From Caulobacter segnis ATCC 21756 (GTDB taxonomy: Bacteria > Pseudomonadota > Alphaproteobacteria > Caulobacterales > Caulobacteraceae), in contig NC_014100.1 in the NCBI RefSeq assembly GCF_000092285.1, positions 1,860,001-1,924,000 on the forward strand: a DNA stretch of 64,000 nt, in the 5' to 3' direction. The position numbers and the translations under genes were made by a program. Positions 56,186 through 64,000 of the stretch are shown one piece after another. The notes under the pieces were generated by a model. That model saw only the letters and a list, made by a program, of their open reading frames with translations. It ran no database searches and had not been told where the DNA came from. How positions within the stretch are numbered: the stretch's first letter is position 1; each line of letters opens with the position of its first letter.

Positions 56186-57289
56186 TCCTCGTTCGCGCGC
56201 CGGCCTGGCCGGCGTCCTGTCGCTGCTCGCCCTGCAAGCGTGCTCAAAGCCTGAACCGGCGCCCCGCGCGGTCGTCGAACACGCCGCCCGCGTGGCGCGG
56301 ATCGACACCCGAACCCTGGCCGACCCTTTGCGCCTATCGGGCGCACTGGTCGCGCGCGAGGAGGCGGCGGTCTCGACCGAGCTCAACGGCTATCGGGTGG
56401 CCAAGGTGCTGGCGGATCTGGGCGACGGCGTGCGCGCGGGGCAGCCGCTGGCGGTGCTGGACGACGCCCTGTTGCGCGGCCAGATCGCTCAGCAGGCGGC
56501 GGTCGTGGAGCAGCAGGCGGTGGCCGCCGAGCGCGCCCAGCAGGAAGCCGCGCGGGTCGCGGGGCTGGATAAGGTCGGCGCCTTGTCGCCCGAGGCCGTC
56601 GCCGAGCGCGCGCGCTGCAGGCGCGCAGCGCCAAGGCGGCCTTGGCCCAGGCGCAGGCGGTCCTGGCCGATCTGCGCCTTCGCCAGTCGATGATGGTGGT
56701 GCGCGCGCCGGTGTCAGGCCGGGTCCTGTCGCGGTCCGTGCGTCCCGGCGAAGTCGCGGCCGCCGGTCAGGTGATGTTCCGCCTGGTCCGTGACGGCCTC
56801 ATCGAATTGGACGCCGAGGCCGTGGAGACCCGGCTGGGCGGCCTGTCTCCCGGCGCGCGCGCCAGCGTGCGCCTGCCGGACGGCCAGACCTTGTCGGGCG
56901 CGGTTCGCCTGGTCTCGCCGGAGGTCGATCCCCAGACCAGGCTGGGCCGCGTGCGCGTGCGGTTGCCCCTGTCTGACGCCTTGCATCCAGGGGGCTTTGC
57001 CGAAGCCACCATCAACGCCCGTCCGCGCCAGGCGCTCACCGCGCCCCAGAGCGCGGTGCTCTATGATGGCGACGGCGCCAGCCTCCTGGTCGTCGGCGAA
57101 GACGAGCGCGTGCGTAAGGTCCCCGTCAAGACGGGCCTGCTGAGCGGCGATCGCGTCGAGATCGTCCAAGGCGTGCGCGGCGGCGAGCGCGTCGTGCTGT
57201 CGGGCGGGGCGCTGCTGCTGCCCGGCGACAAGGTCAAGGCGAGCGACGGGGCGGTCGCGCAGGCCGCGCATCCGGGGGTGGGCCTGTGA
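56175..57289 (+). pseudogene. RND periplasmic adaptor, split by a single-base deletion
   Basis: This is a membrane-fusion lipoprotein with lipobox LLALQAC. The first frame covers SGALVAREEAAVSTELNGYR and the lipoyl/hairpin part up to ALSPEAVAERAR. The second frame resumes with ALAQAQAVLADLRLRQSMMV and continues through RAPVSGRVLSRSVRPGEVAA to the barrel domains. The break is in a CGCGCGCGC tract at about 56606-56615, one base short; restoring it would give a ~370-residue protein. A dinucleotide repeat is prone both to real slippage and to sequencing error. The stop overlaps the pump's GTG. Confidence 0.8.
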
Positions 57290-60200
57290 TCCTTCGCGTC
57301 TCGGCCTGGTCCATCCGCAACCCGATTCCGGTCGTCGTCCTTTTCGCCGGCCTGCTGATCGCCGGCGCGGCGGCCTTCCTGCAACTGCCCATCAAGCTGT
57401 TGCCCAATACCGCCGTCCCGGTGGTGAGCGTCACCGTCACCCAGAACGGCGCGGCGCCCTCCGAGATCGAAAAGCAGATCACCCGGCCCATCGAGGGGGG
57501 GCTCGCCAGCGTCGCGGGGGTTCGTCACGTCAGCTCGACGGTCACTCAAGGAGTCTCCTCGACGGTCGTGGAGTTCGAGCTGGGCGTGGACCTGCAAAAG
57601 GCCGTCGACGACGTGCGCTCGGTCGTTGACCGCACCCGGGTTGAGCTGCCGCCGGGGATCGACCCGCCGACCATCGATCGGGTCGACTTCGACAGCGCCC
57701 CGATCCTGACCTACGTGGTCAGCGGCGGCGGCCTGTCGATCGCCGAGCTTTCCTGGTTCGTCGACGACACCGTCTCGCGCGCCCTGCAGGGCGGCAAAAG
57801 CGTGGCTCAGGTCAGCCGGGTCGGCGGGGTCGAGCAGGAGGTCAATGTCATCCTCGACCCGGACCGGATGGCCGCCCTTGGGGTCACCGCGCCGCAGATC
57901 AACAACGCCCTCTTCCAGGCCAGTCTCGACGACACCGGCGGACGTGCGGCCCTAGGCGGGGGCGAGCAGACCATTCGGGTCCTGGCGTCCGCCGAAAGGG
58001 CCGAAGCGATCCGCAACCTGACCATTCCCTTGGCCGGGGGGCGCTATGTGGCCCTGAGCGACGTGGCCGAAATTGCCCAGGGGGCGGCCGAGGAGCGCAG
58101 CTTCGCGCGCCTGGACGGCCGGCCCGTCGTGGGCTTCCAGGTCCAGAAGACCCGCCAGGGCAGCGACGTCACCGCCGAACGCTCGGTGCGAGAGGCGATC
58201 GCCAAGCTGCGCAAGGCCCACCCGGACATGGACTTCACCGAGGTGCTGTCGACGGCCAAGCAGACGCGCGAGAGCTTCTCCTCGACCCTGCACGTGCTGA
58301 TCGAGGGCATGGTCCTGGCCGCCCTGGTGGTCTTCCTGTTCCTCAAGGATTGGCGGGCCACGGCGATCGCGGCGGTGGCCATGCCGCTATCGCTGATCCC
58401 CACCTTCGCGGTCATGCAGCTCTTGGGCTTCTCGCTCAACGGCCTGACGCTGCTGGCCCTGACCCTGGTCATCGGCATCCTGGTCGATGACGCCATCGTC
58501 GAGATCGAGAATATCGAAAAGCGCATCGAGGCGGGCCTTAGTCCCTACCGCGCCTCGCTGGTCGGCGCCGACGCCATCGGCCTGGCGGTCGTGGCCACCA
58601 CGGCCACCATCGTGGCGGTGTTCCTGCCGGTCTCGTTCATGGGCGGTATCGTCGGTCAGTTCTTCCGCGAATTTGGCCTGACGGTGGCGATCTCGGTGAG
58701 CTTCTCGTTGCTGGTCGCGCGCCTGGTGACCCCCGTGATGGCCGCCTACTTCCTCAAGCCCAAGCCCCCGGGGCATGCGGTGGTGGAGCGCATGCCAGGC
58801 TTCTATCGTCGCACGCTCGACTGGGCGCTGAAGAACCGCTGGAAGACCGCGGGCATCGGCGCGCTGGCCGCGGTGGCCTCTCTGGGGCTGGCGGCGACAC
58901 GGCCGATCGGCTTCCAGCCCACCCAGGACGCGGGTTTCTTTTACATCACTCTGACCGCGCCGCCCGGCGCCAGCGCGGCGGCCATGGAGCAATCGGTGGC
59001 CGCCGCCACCCGCGCCCTGATGGCCCAGCCGGAAACGCATCACGTGATGGCCGTGGTCGGCGACGGTAATGCGCTGTCAGAGGCGATCTTGACAGTGGTG
59101 CTGGCCGATCACCGGGCGCGCGACACCGACACCTTCATGCGCCAGGTGCGGCCGCTGCTGCGCCAGATCCCGGATGTGAGGATCGCCACCCAGACGGGCT
59201 TTGCGGCCGCCGACGTGGTGATCACCCTGACCGGCGATGATCCGGCCCTGTTGACCCGCACCCAGGAGCAGCTGATGCGGGAGATGGCGGCCCTCAAAGA
59301 GATTTCCGGCGTGCGTCCCGCGCCCGCGCCGCAAGGTAAGGAGCTGGTGGTTCGGCCGCACCTGGACGAAGCCGCGCGCCTGGGCGTCGACGCCCGGGCG
59401 CTGGCCTCGGTGCTGCGAGTGGCCACGATCGGCGATATCGACGCCAACGTCGCCAAGATCTCCCAAGGCGAGCGCCGCACCCCGATCCGCGTGCGGCTGG
59501 CGCGCGAGGCTCGCCAGGATCCGCAGGTCCTGGGGGCTCTGCGCGTCCCGACCCTGGACGGCAAGTCGACGCCGCTGTCGGCGATCGCCGACTTCGGTTT
59601 CGAAGCGGGACCTGGTCAGATCGTCCGGCAGGACCGCCGGCGCCGGGCCTCGATCGAGGCCGATCTCGAAGGGGTGACCACGGGTCAGGCCTTCGCCGCC
59701 ATCCACGCCCTGCCGACCATGCGCAGGCTGCCGCCGGGGATCACCGAGGTCGCGGCCGGCGACATGGAGCAGACCCAGGAAGCGTTCGGTGGGTTCGTCT
59801 GGGCGCTCGGGGCAGGGGTGTTCCTGATCTACGGCGTCATGTGCCTGCTGTTCCACAGCCTCTTCAAGCCGATCACCATCCTGTCTGCCCTGCCGCTGGT
59901 GGCGCTGGGAGCCTTCGCCGGCCTGGCCTTGGCGGGCCTACCCATCACCTTGCCGGTGCTGATCGGGCTCCTGATGCTGCTGGGCCTAGCGGGCAAGAAC
60001 TCGATCCTGCTGGTGGAGTTCGTGATTGAGGCAGAGAAGGCGGGGATGGACCGGTGGACGGCGCTGCACGAGGCTTGCCGCGAACGGGGCCGTCCGATTG
60101 TCATGACCACCTTGGCGATGATCGCGGGCATGATCCCCACGGCGCTGGGCTTGGGTGAGGGGGCGGCGTTCCGCAAGCCGATGTCGATCGCGGTGATCGG

Positions 60201-60372
60201 CGGGCTGGTGAGCTCCACCCTGCTGTCGCTGGTCCTGGTTCCGGCGGCGTACGAGTTCGTCGATGATGTCGAGCGCTGGCTGAAGGCGCGCCTATCGCGC
60301 TTGGTGACGGCGCGGAGCCCCGGGGACGACGCGCCGATTGTCGAGACGGCGCCGGGCAAGGCATTGGGTTGA
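57286..60372 (+). CDS. RND efflux pump of the rhamnoside locus
   Basis: This 1028-residue RND transporter of the HAE1 family has TM1 (PIPVVVLFAGLLIAGAAAFL), two periplasmic loops, the proton-relay DD in LVIGILVDDAIVEIENIEKR and GLAGKNSILLVEFV near the C-terminus. GTG 57286 overlaps the adaptor stop by GTGA. With the duct and adaptor it would move a hydrophobic compound out of the periplasm or membrane. As the operon lies behind TACG operator site 7 among rhamnosidases, the cargo may be an aglycone freed by deglycosylation, such as a flavonoid. That is inference. Confidence 0.92.
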   Translation: MILRVSAWSIRNPIPVVVLFAGLLIAGAAAFLQLPIKLLPNTAVPVVSVTVTQNGAAPSEIEKQITRPIEGGLASVAGVRHVSSTVTQGVSSTVVEFELGVDLQKAVDDVRSVVDRTRVELPPGIDPPTIDRVDFDSAPILTYVVSGGGLSIAELSWFVDDTVSRALQGGKSVAQVSRVGGVEQEVNVILDPDRMAALGVTAPQINNALFQASLDDTGGRAALGGGEQTIRVLASAERAEAIRNLTIPLAGGRYVALSDVAEIAQGAAEERSFARLDGRPVVGFQVQKTRQGSDVTAERSVREAIAKLRKAHPDMDFTEVLSTAKQTRESFSSTLHVLIEGMVLAALVVFLFLKDWRATAIAAVAMPLSLIPTFAVMQLLGFSLNGLTLLALTLVIGILVDDAIVEIENIEKRIEAGLSPYRASLVGADAIGLAVVATTATIVAVFLPVSFMGGIVGQFFREFGLTVAISVSFSLLVARLVTPVMAAYFLKPKPPGHAVVERMPGFYRRTLDWALKNRWKTAGIGALAAVASLGLAATRPIGFQPTQDAGFFYITLTAPPGASAAAMEQSVAAATRALMAQPETHHVMAVVGDGNALSEAILTVVLADHRARDTDTFMRQVRPLLRQIPDVRIATQTGFAAADVVITLTGDDPALLTRTQEQLMREMAALKEISGVRPAPAPQGKELVVRPHLDEAARLGVDARALASVLRVATIGDIDANVAKISQGERRTPIRVRLAREARQDPQVLGALRVPTLDGKSTPLSAIADFGFEAGPGQIVRQDRRRRASIEADLEGVTTGQAFAAIHALPTMRRLPPGITEVAAGDMEQTQEAFGGFVWALGAGVFLIYGVMCLLFHSLFKPITILSALPLVALGAFAGLALAGLPITLPVLIGLLMLLGLAGKNSILLVEFVIEAEKAGMDRWTALHEACRERGRPIVMTTLAMIAGMIPTALGLGEGAAFRKPMSIAVIGGLVSSTLLSLVLVPAAYEFVDDVERWLKARLSRLVTARSPGDDAPIVETAPGKALG

Positions 60373-60412
60373 CGGCGCGATGACGATGACGCTGATCCGG
60401 AGGAAGGCGACG

Positions 60413-61363
60413 ATGGTGAAGTTTGGAATCACGCTGGCCCTGTGCCTATCTGCGGTCGTTCAGGCGCAGGCTTCGCGCGCGGCCGAGACCACGCTGACGT
60501 CGGCCCCAACGCCGGGCGCTTTGACGAACACCTCGTATCGGCTCTGGCCCGACGCGGCGCCGGGAGGTGGGGACGCGACAGCGGCCTCGACGCCGACCTT
60601 GACCGTGTATCGGCCGTTTATCGCGCGACCGAACGGGGCCGCCGTAGTGATCGCGCCGGGCGGCGCCTATATCGGCCTCGCGTCACGTCTGGAGGGAGCC
60701 GAGCCGGCCGCCTGGTTCACCGCCCGCGGCGTCACCGCCTTTGTCCTAACCTACCGGGTCGGGCCCAAGGCCATGCTCCCGATACCGCTGACGGACGGCG
60801 CCCGGGCGATGCGGTTCGTGCGTGCGCACGCGGGTGACTTTCGCGTGGATCCCAACCGGATTGGCATGATGGGCTTTTCCGCCGGCGGCCACCTTGCCGC
60901 CACCACGGCGGTCGACGCCACCCCAGGTGAGCCACAGGCCGAGGATCCGGTCGAGCGCGCCAGCAGCCGACCCGACTTCCTGGTCTTGGTCTATCCCTGG
61001 CTGGAAGGCGCTCAGCTAAGGGCCGACGGGGGCTCGTCCTATTGCGACTTCATTCAACGTTTGAAGGCGCCTTGCACGCCCAGTCAGTTTTCCAAGTTCG
61101 CGCCCCTGGCCCATGTCAGCGCCAAAACACCGCCGACGTTCCTGTTTCACACGACAAACGATGAGCTTGTTCCGGTTGGGGGAAGCACGCGCTTCTACCA
61201 AGCGCTGGTCGACCACGGCGTGCCCGCTGAACTGCACGCCTTCGCTGACGGCCGTCATGGCAGCGGCCTTGGCGGCGGCAGTCCGATCCTGCAGACCTGG
61301 CCCGAACTTTTGGACCTATGGTTGTGGGCTAGGGGGGTGATCGATCAAACGCCAGCGAACTAG
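60413..61363 (+). CDS. Secreted alpha/beta-hydrolase, xylan-esterase-like
   Basis: This 316-residue alpha/beta-hydrolase has a signal peptide (LALCLSAVVQAQASRAAE), the oxyanion turn VVIAPGGAYIGLASR, nucleophile Ser about 155 (GMMGFSAGGHLAA), the acid in TTNDELVPVGG and the His in DGRHGSGL. This pattern fits acetyl/feruloyl esterases active on plant glycosides. ATG 60413 follows GGAGGAAGG and begins the signal peptide; earlier in-frame starts lack that. It lies 40 bp after the RND pump and is probably read with it. It is distantly related to the hydrolase at 50677. Confidence 0.86.
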   Translation: MVKFGITLALCLSAVVQAQASRAAETTLTSAPTPGALTNTSYRLWPDAAPGGGDATAASTPTLTVYRPFIARPNGAAVVIAPGGAYIGLASRLEGAEPAAWFTARGVTAFVLTYRVGPKAMLPIPLTDGARAMRFVRAHAGDFRVDPNRIGMMGFSAGGHLAATTAVDATPGEPQAEDPVERASSRPDFLVLVYPWLEGAQLRADGGSSYCDFIQRLKAPCTPSQFSKFAPLAHVSAKTPPTFLFHTTNDELVPVGGSTRFYQALVDHGVPAELHAFADGRHGSGLGGGSPILQTWPELLDLWLWARGVIDQTPAN

Positions 61364-61439
61364 GGCCCATGCGAGTCGGCACAGTTTAAGCAGGCGCGTT
61401 GTCGCTGGCGGCCGTTTACAAGCGAACCGCCTAATCACG

Positions 61440-61620
61440 GCAGAGAGCGATGGGGTGGATGCACCGACGGCATCTACGTGGAGAATGCGGTGTGTTTAGC
61501 GCACTCGAGGGAGGCGCGCACTGGACCGGTCTTCAAGAAGGATGCGGACGGGTGATCTACGCCGCCGCCGATCTCCTCGCCTGGGTCGAAGCTGGAACTA
61601 GGACCCGCACCTGCGCCTGA
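61440..61620 (+). pseudogene. Decayed AlpA/excisionase-type HTH gene
   Basis: Plus-strand pieces in shifted frames read STWRMRC, GPVFKKD and GRVIYAAADLLAWVEAGTRT. Together they match the usual small HTH protein pattern (STLENMRC..G.GP.F.K.G.RV.Y...DL.AWLEAG). At least two indels and a stop break the frame. It is the remnant of a ~70-residue DNA-binding protein of the AlpA/excisionase type, often seen near mobile elements in Caulobacterales. No integrase or att site was recognised nearby. Confidence 0.45.
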
Positions 61621-62304
61621 GTTGACTGCAAGTGGCGAGCCAGGCGGAGGCCTCGACTTCGCATCCGGCGTTAAGAGGACCATCCGAACGGCTGTGAAGG
61701 GAGGGGGACCTTGGACCTTATGCCGGAAGGTGAGGGGGCTTTCTTCCGCAACCTCGGACGTCCCTTGTCGGTCCTCGGAGGGCGTTTGAGTACGATAGCG
61801 TACTCGTAGTGATCAGTTTCATCCGACAAGGGGCGCCAACTCCGCTAGAGCGCGACGGAGCCGCCAGCGCCGCCGAGGCCACTAATCCACTCCGACCGGG
61901 GCCCCGGTTGCGGACGGGGAGGGCGGCGACTCAGGTCTTGTGAACGAGGAAGCCGACTCTTCGCCGACGTTTGGAAGGTCGGGTTCTGGAGGGCTAGCTG
62001 AGTTGCGCCTCCACGGCGACGGCCAGCTCTCAGGCGCATGGCGCCCCTCGCATCCCGCAGCGATCGTGCTCTGGTATGGACGCCTTTGAGGCGCGTCTGG
62101 TTCGCCTTGAAGCAAATTTCAGCGCCATCCCGCTGATTTCGAAGTCGCCAACGGCCCAAGATGCATGCTGGAGGGACATTTTGAGTGAAATGTCAGGCAG
62201 CTCGCCTCGCCGGGGCGCCTGACCGGTTGATGATGGTCTGGAGGTGTCGTCCTTGGGGATAACCGCCGCAGGCGGTGGGCGCGACAGCCTCGCATGAGGA
62301 CCGC
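61621..62304. other. Non-coding gap before the last TBDR
   Basis: Nearly 700 bp hold only operator site 8 and GC-rich filler in which I find no credible frame, RNA or repeat. It should include the promoter of the receptor at 62305. No Fur-type box was seen. Confidence 0.4.
61787..61806. promoter_or_regulatory. TACG palindromic operator, site 8 (orphan)
   Basis: TGAGTACGATAGCGTACTCG has a perfect 14-bp core, GTACGATAGCGTAC with arms GTACG/CGTAC, plus GAGTAC/GTACTC symmetry. It lies 498 bp before the next start (62305), too far for simple control of that gene. What it controls is unclear. Confidence 0.6.
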
Positions 62305-64000
62305 ATGTCGAACTACCGGCTTTTGATGGCGGGCTGTTCCGCCCTTGTGTTGCTGGCGCACGCGCAAATCGCTTTCGCCGACGAGGCCGCAACGCCGTCC
62401 GACACTGTCGACGAGGTCGTGGTCAAGGCGCGTGACAAGGCGGGGCTGTTGGAGAAGCAGCCCAACAACACCGTCTTCGGCATTGATAAGCCGCTGCTGG
62501 AGACGCCGCGCTCGGCCAGCTTCGTCAGCGACGTGACGCTACAGCGCTACGGCATCGAGACGATCGATGGCCTGACCGCCGTCTCGCCGGGCACTTACAC
62601 CGCCAGCTTTTATGGCGTGCCGGGCGCGCTGAACATTCGCGGCACCCTGGCCGAGAACTATTTCCGCGGTTTCAAGCGCATCGAGAACCGGGGGACCTAT
62701 TCGACCCCGATCGGCGCGGCCGACCAGATCCAGATCGTGCGCGGTCCGCCGACCCCGATCTACGGCTCGGGCAAGGTGGGCGGCATGCTCAACTTCATCC
62801 CGAAGTCGGGCAAGAACGAGGGCGGCTACCTGACCGAGCCGACCGGCGAGTTCACGGTGACCTACGGCTCGTACAACAAGAAGAACGCGATCGCCCAGGT
62901 GGGCCTGCCCGCGAACTTCGGCTCGGTCACCGGCGGCGTCTATCTGTATGGCGAGGTCGAGGACAGCCACAGCTACTATAAGGGCATCTATCCGCGCCGT
63001 CAGACGCTGGAGGCCTCATCGGACTTCGACCTGGGCGATGGCTGGACCACGGCGTTCGGCGGCATGTACTACCACTCGGACGGTGACGTGCAGACGCCGG
63101 GCTGGAACCGCCTGACCCAGGCCCTGATCGACAACCGGACCTACATCACCGGCCGCGACACCACGCTGAAGGACACCGACGGCAATGGTCGCCTGACGCC
63201 GAACGAGGTCGGCTTCTATCCGTACGGTAGCGCCACATACCTGGCCTACTACGGCTATCCAGACAGCAACGCCCTACACACGTTGGACACCGGCGTCGGA
63301 ACGACCAAGCTTGACCCGCGCACCGTCTACATCAGCGGCGCCGACTTTTCGAAGACGCAGACCAACACCCTCTACTACGACCTGGCCAAGTCGCTGACGC
63401 CCGACAGCACGATCAAACTGCAGCTGTTCTACGACGACCAGGAGAACAAGCGCTTTGTCAGCTACGGCTATCCGGCCTGGTTCGACAGCTCGGTGTGGGA
63501 GGCGCGCCTCACCTACAACTTCGCCTATGACATGGGGATCATCAGCTCCAAGTCGTTCATCGGCGCGTCCTACCGCAGCTTCGACGGCCGCCGTCGCGAG
63601 AGCTACAACAGCGGCATGATCGCGCTGGACCGCCGCGACATCAGCTTCGGGGCCACGCCGACCGACATCGTCGACAGCCCGTTCTCGACCGAGACCGGCG
63701 CCGGCGTGCAGGGCCTGCAGTGGGAGAATGACAACAAGAGCGAATGGACCCAGACGGGCGTGTTCGCGATGACGGACATCAAGGTCGGCGAGCGCTTGAA
63801 CCTGATGCTGGGCGGCCGCTACGACGACTACGACGTCACCTCGGAAGACACCGGCTTCCTCAGCTACCAGATCACGGGCAAGCAAAAGGCCAGCAAGGGT
63901 AAGTTCACCTACAGCGCCAGCGCCACCTACAAGGCCCCGGCCGGCGTGATGCCCTACATCACCTACGCCAAGGCCTCGGCCCTGGAGATGAGCCAGGCGG
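62305..64000 (+). CDS. TonB-dependent receptor, siderophore type, 5' part
   Basis: The first 565 residues of a TBDR are seen; the gene runs past the window end. It has a signal peptide (GCSALVLLAHAQIAFADE), a TonB-box-like DEVVVKAR, a plug of the ferric-siderophore type (KPLLETPRSASFVSD, then IQIVRGPPTPIYGSGKVGG), and the start of the barrel. Residues about 290-301 (DTDGNGRLTPNE) form a textbook EF-hand loop in what should be an extracellular stretch. ATG 62305 begins the signal peptide. This plug type is commonly used for siderophores but also for other ligands. It may be unrelated to rhamnose use. Confidence 0.88.
   Translation, partial: MSNYRLLMAGCSALVLLAHAQIAFADEAATPSDTVDEVVVKARDKAGLLEKQPNNTVFGIDKPLLETPRSASFVSDVTLQRYGIETIDGLTAVSPGTYTASFYGVPGALNIRGTLAENYFRGFKRIENRGTYSTPIGAADQIQIVRGPPTPIYGSGKVGGMLNFIPKSGKNEGGYLTEPTGEFTVTYGSYNKKNAIAQVGLPANFGSVTGGVYLYGEVEDSHSYYKGIYPRRQTLEASSDFDLGDGWTTAFGGMYYHSDGDVQTPGWNRLTQALIDNRTYITGRDTTLKDTDGNGRLTPNEVGFYPYGSATYLAYYGYPDSNALHTLDTGVGTTKLDPRTVYISGADFSKTQTNTLYYDLAKSLTPDSTIKLQLFYDDQENKRFVSYGYPAWFDSSVWEARLTYNFAYDMGIISSKSFIGASYRSFDGRRRESYNSGMIALDRRDISFGATPTDIVDSPFSTETGAGVQGLQWENDNKSEWTQTGVFAMTDIKVGERLNLMLGGRYDDYDVTSEDTGFLSYQITGKQKASKGKFTYSASATYKAPAGVMPYITYAKASALEMSQA

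Noticed and set aside
63211..63228. TACGGTAGCG resembling the TACG operator
   Set aside because: Inside the receptor coding sequence (codons for YPYGSA) and lacks the second CGTAC arm.

Overview
This is a GC-rich chromosomal window, most likely from a member of the Caulobacteraceae (Caulobacter or a close relative). The reasons are four TonB-dependent receptors (TBDRs) or parts of them, NodT-type outer-membrane lipoproteins, a MASE1 hybrid kinase, many IclR/TetR regulators, and sugar-acid pathways of the alphaproteobacterial non-phosphorylated type. The genus is an inference from gene content. No rRNA, tRNA, CRISPR array or intact insertion sequence was seen.

Region 1 (1-14.3 kb) is an aromatic-compound island. 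It carries the end of an FAH-family hydrolase, an MhpA-like flavin hydroxylase, an IclR regulator, a lignostilbene/carotenoid-type cleavage oxygenase with an SDR, a GntR protein with two DNA-binding domains, an MFS transporter, a SnoaL-like protein, a TBDR, a second MFS transporter and a TetR regulator. The block 2.9-9.4 kb is flanked by two diverged direct copies of a TBDR-end/iclR junction. In the left copy the receptor is a stub; in the right copy the iclR is a stub without its HTH.

Region 2 (14.3-21.3 kb) has a hybrid sensor kinase, a MerR-like regulator and a decaying 4-hydroxybenzoate/protocatechuate (pob/pca) operon. pobA and pcaF are intact. pcaI and pcaJ are fused into a 77-codon relic, pcaG and pcaB survive as fragments, and the divergent pobR is a stub.

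Region 3 (21.3-29.3 kb) is an RND efflux operon (outer-membrane factor, frameshifted adaptor, pump) divergent from a CpxR/CpxA-like two-component pair. Exact GTAAA-N5-GTAAA CpxR-type boxes lie between them.

Region 4 (29.3-61.4 kb) is a rhamnoside-utilisation locus. Secreted GH3, GH78, GH106 and GH78-like glycosidases, two esterase-like hydrolases and a TBDR would release and import rhamnose-containing glycosides. RhaT imports L-rhamnose. A complete diketo pathway (rhamnose dehydrogenase, lactonase, rhamnonate dehydratase, KDR dehydrogenase, diketo-acid hydrolase) plus an FMN L-lactate dehydrogenase turns rhamnose into two pyruvates. A second RND efflux operon sits in the same locus.

The most striking signal is a near-perfect 20-bp palindrome, consensus ATCGTACGRTANCGTACGAT, found at eight intergenic places between 29.1 and 61.8 kb. 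It precedes GH3, GH78, an IclR gene, GH106/small protein-TetR (divergent), the TBDR and the second efflux operon. One further site precedes an ORF-less stretch that ends in a strong terminator (possible small RNA), and one lies alone near 61.8 kb. This defines a local regulon joining glycoside breakdown to efflux, possibly of toxic aglycones such as flavonoids. The window ends inside a further, siderophore-type TBDR.
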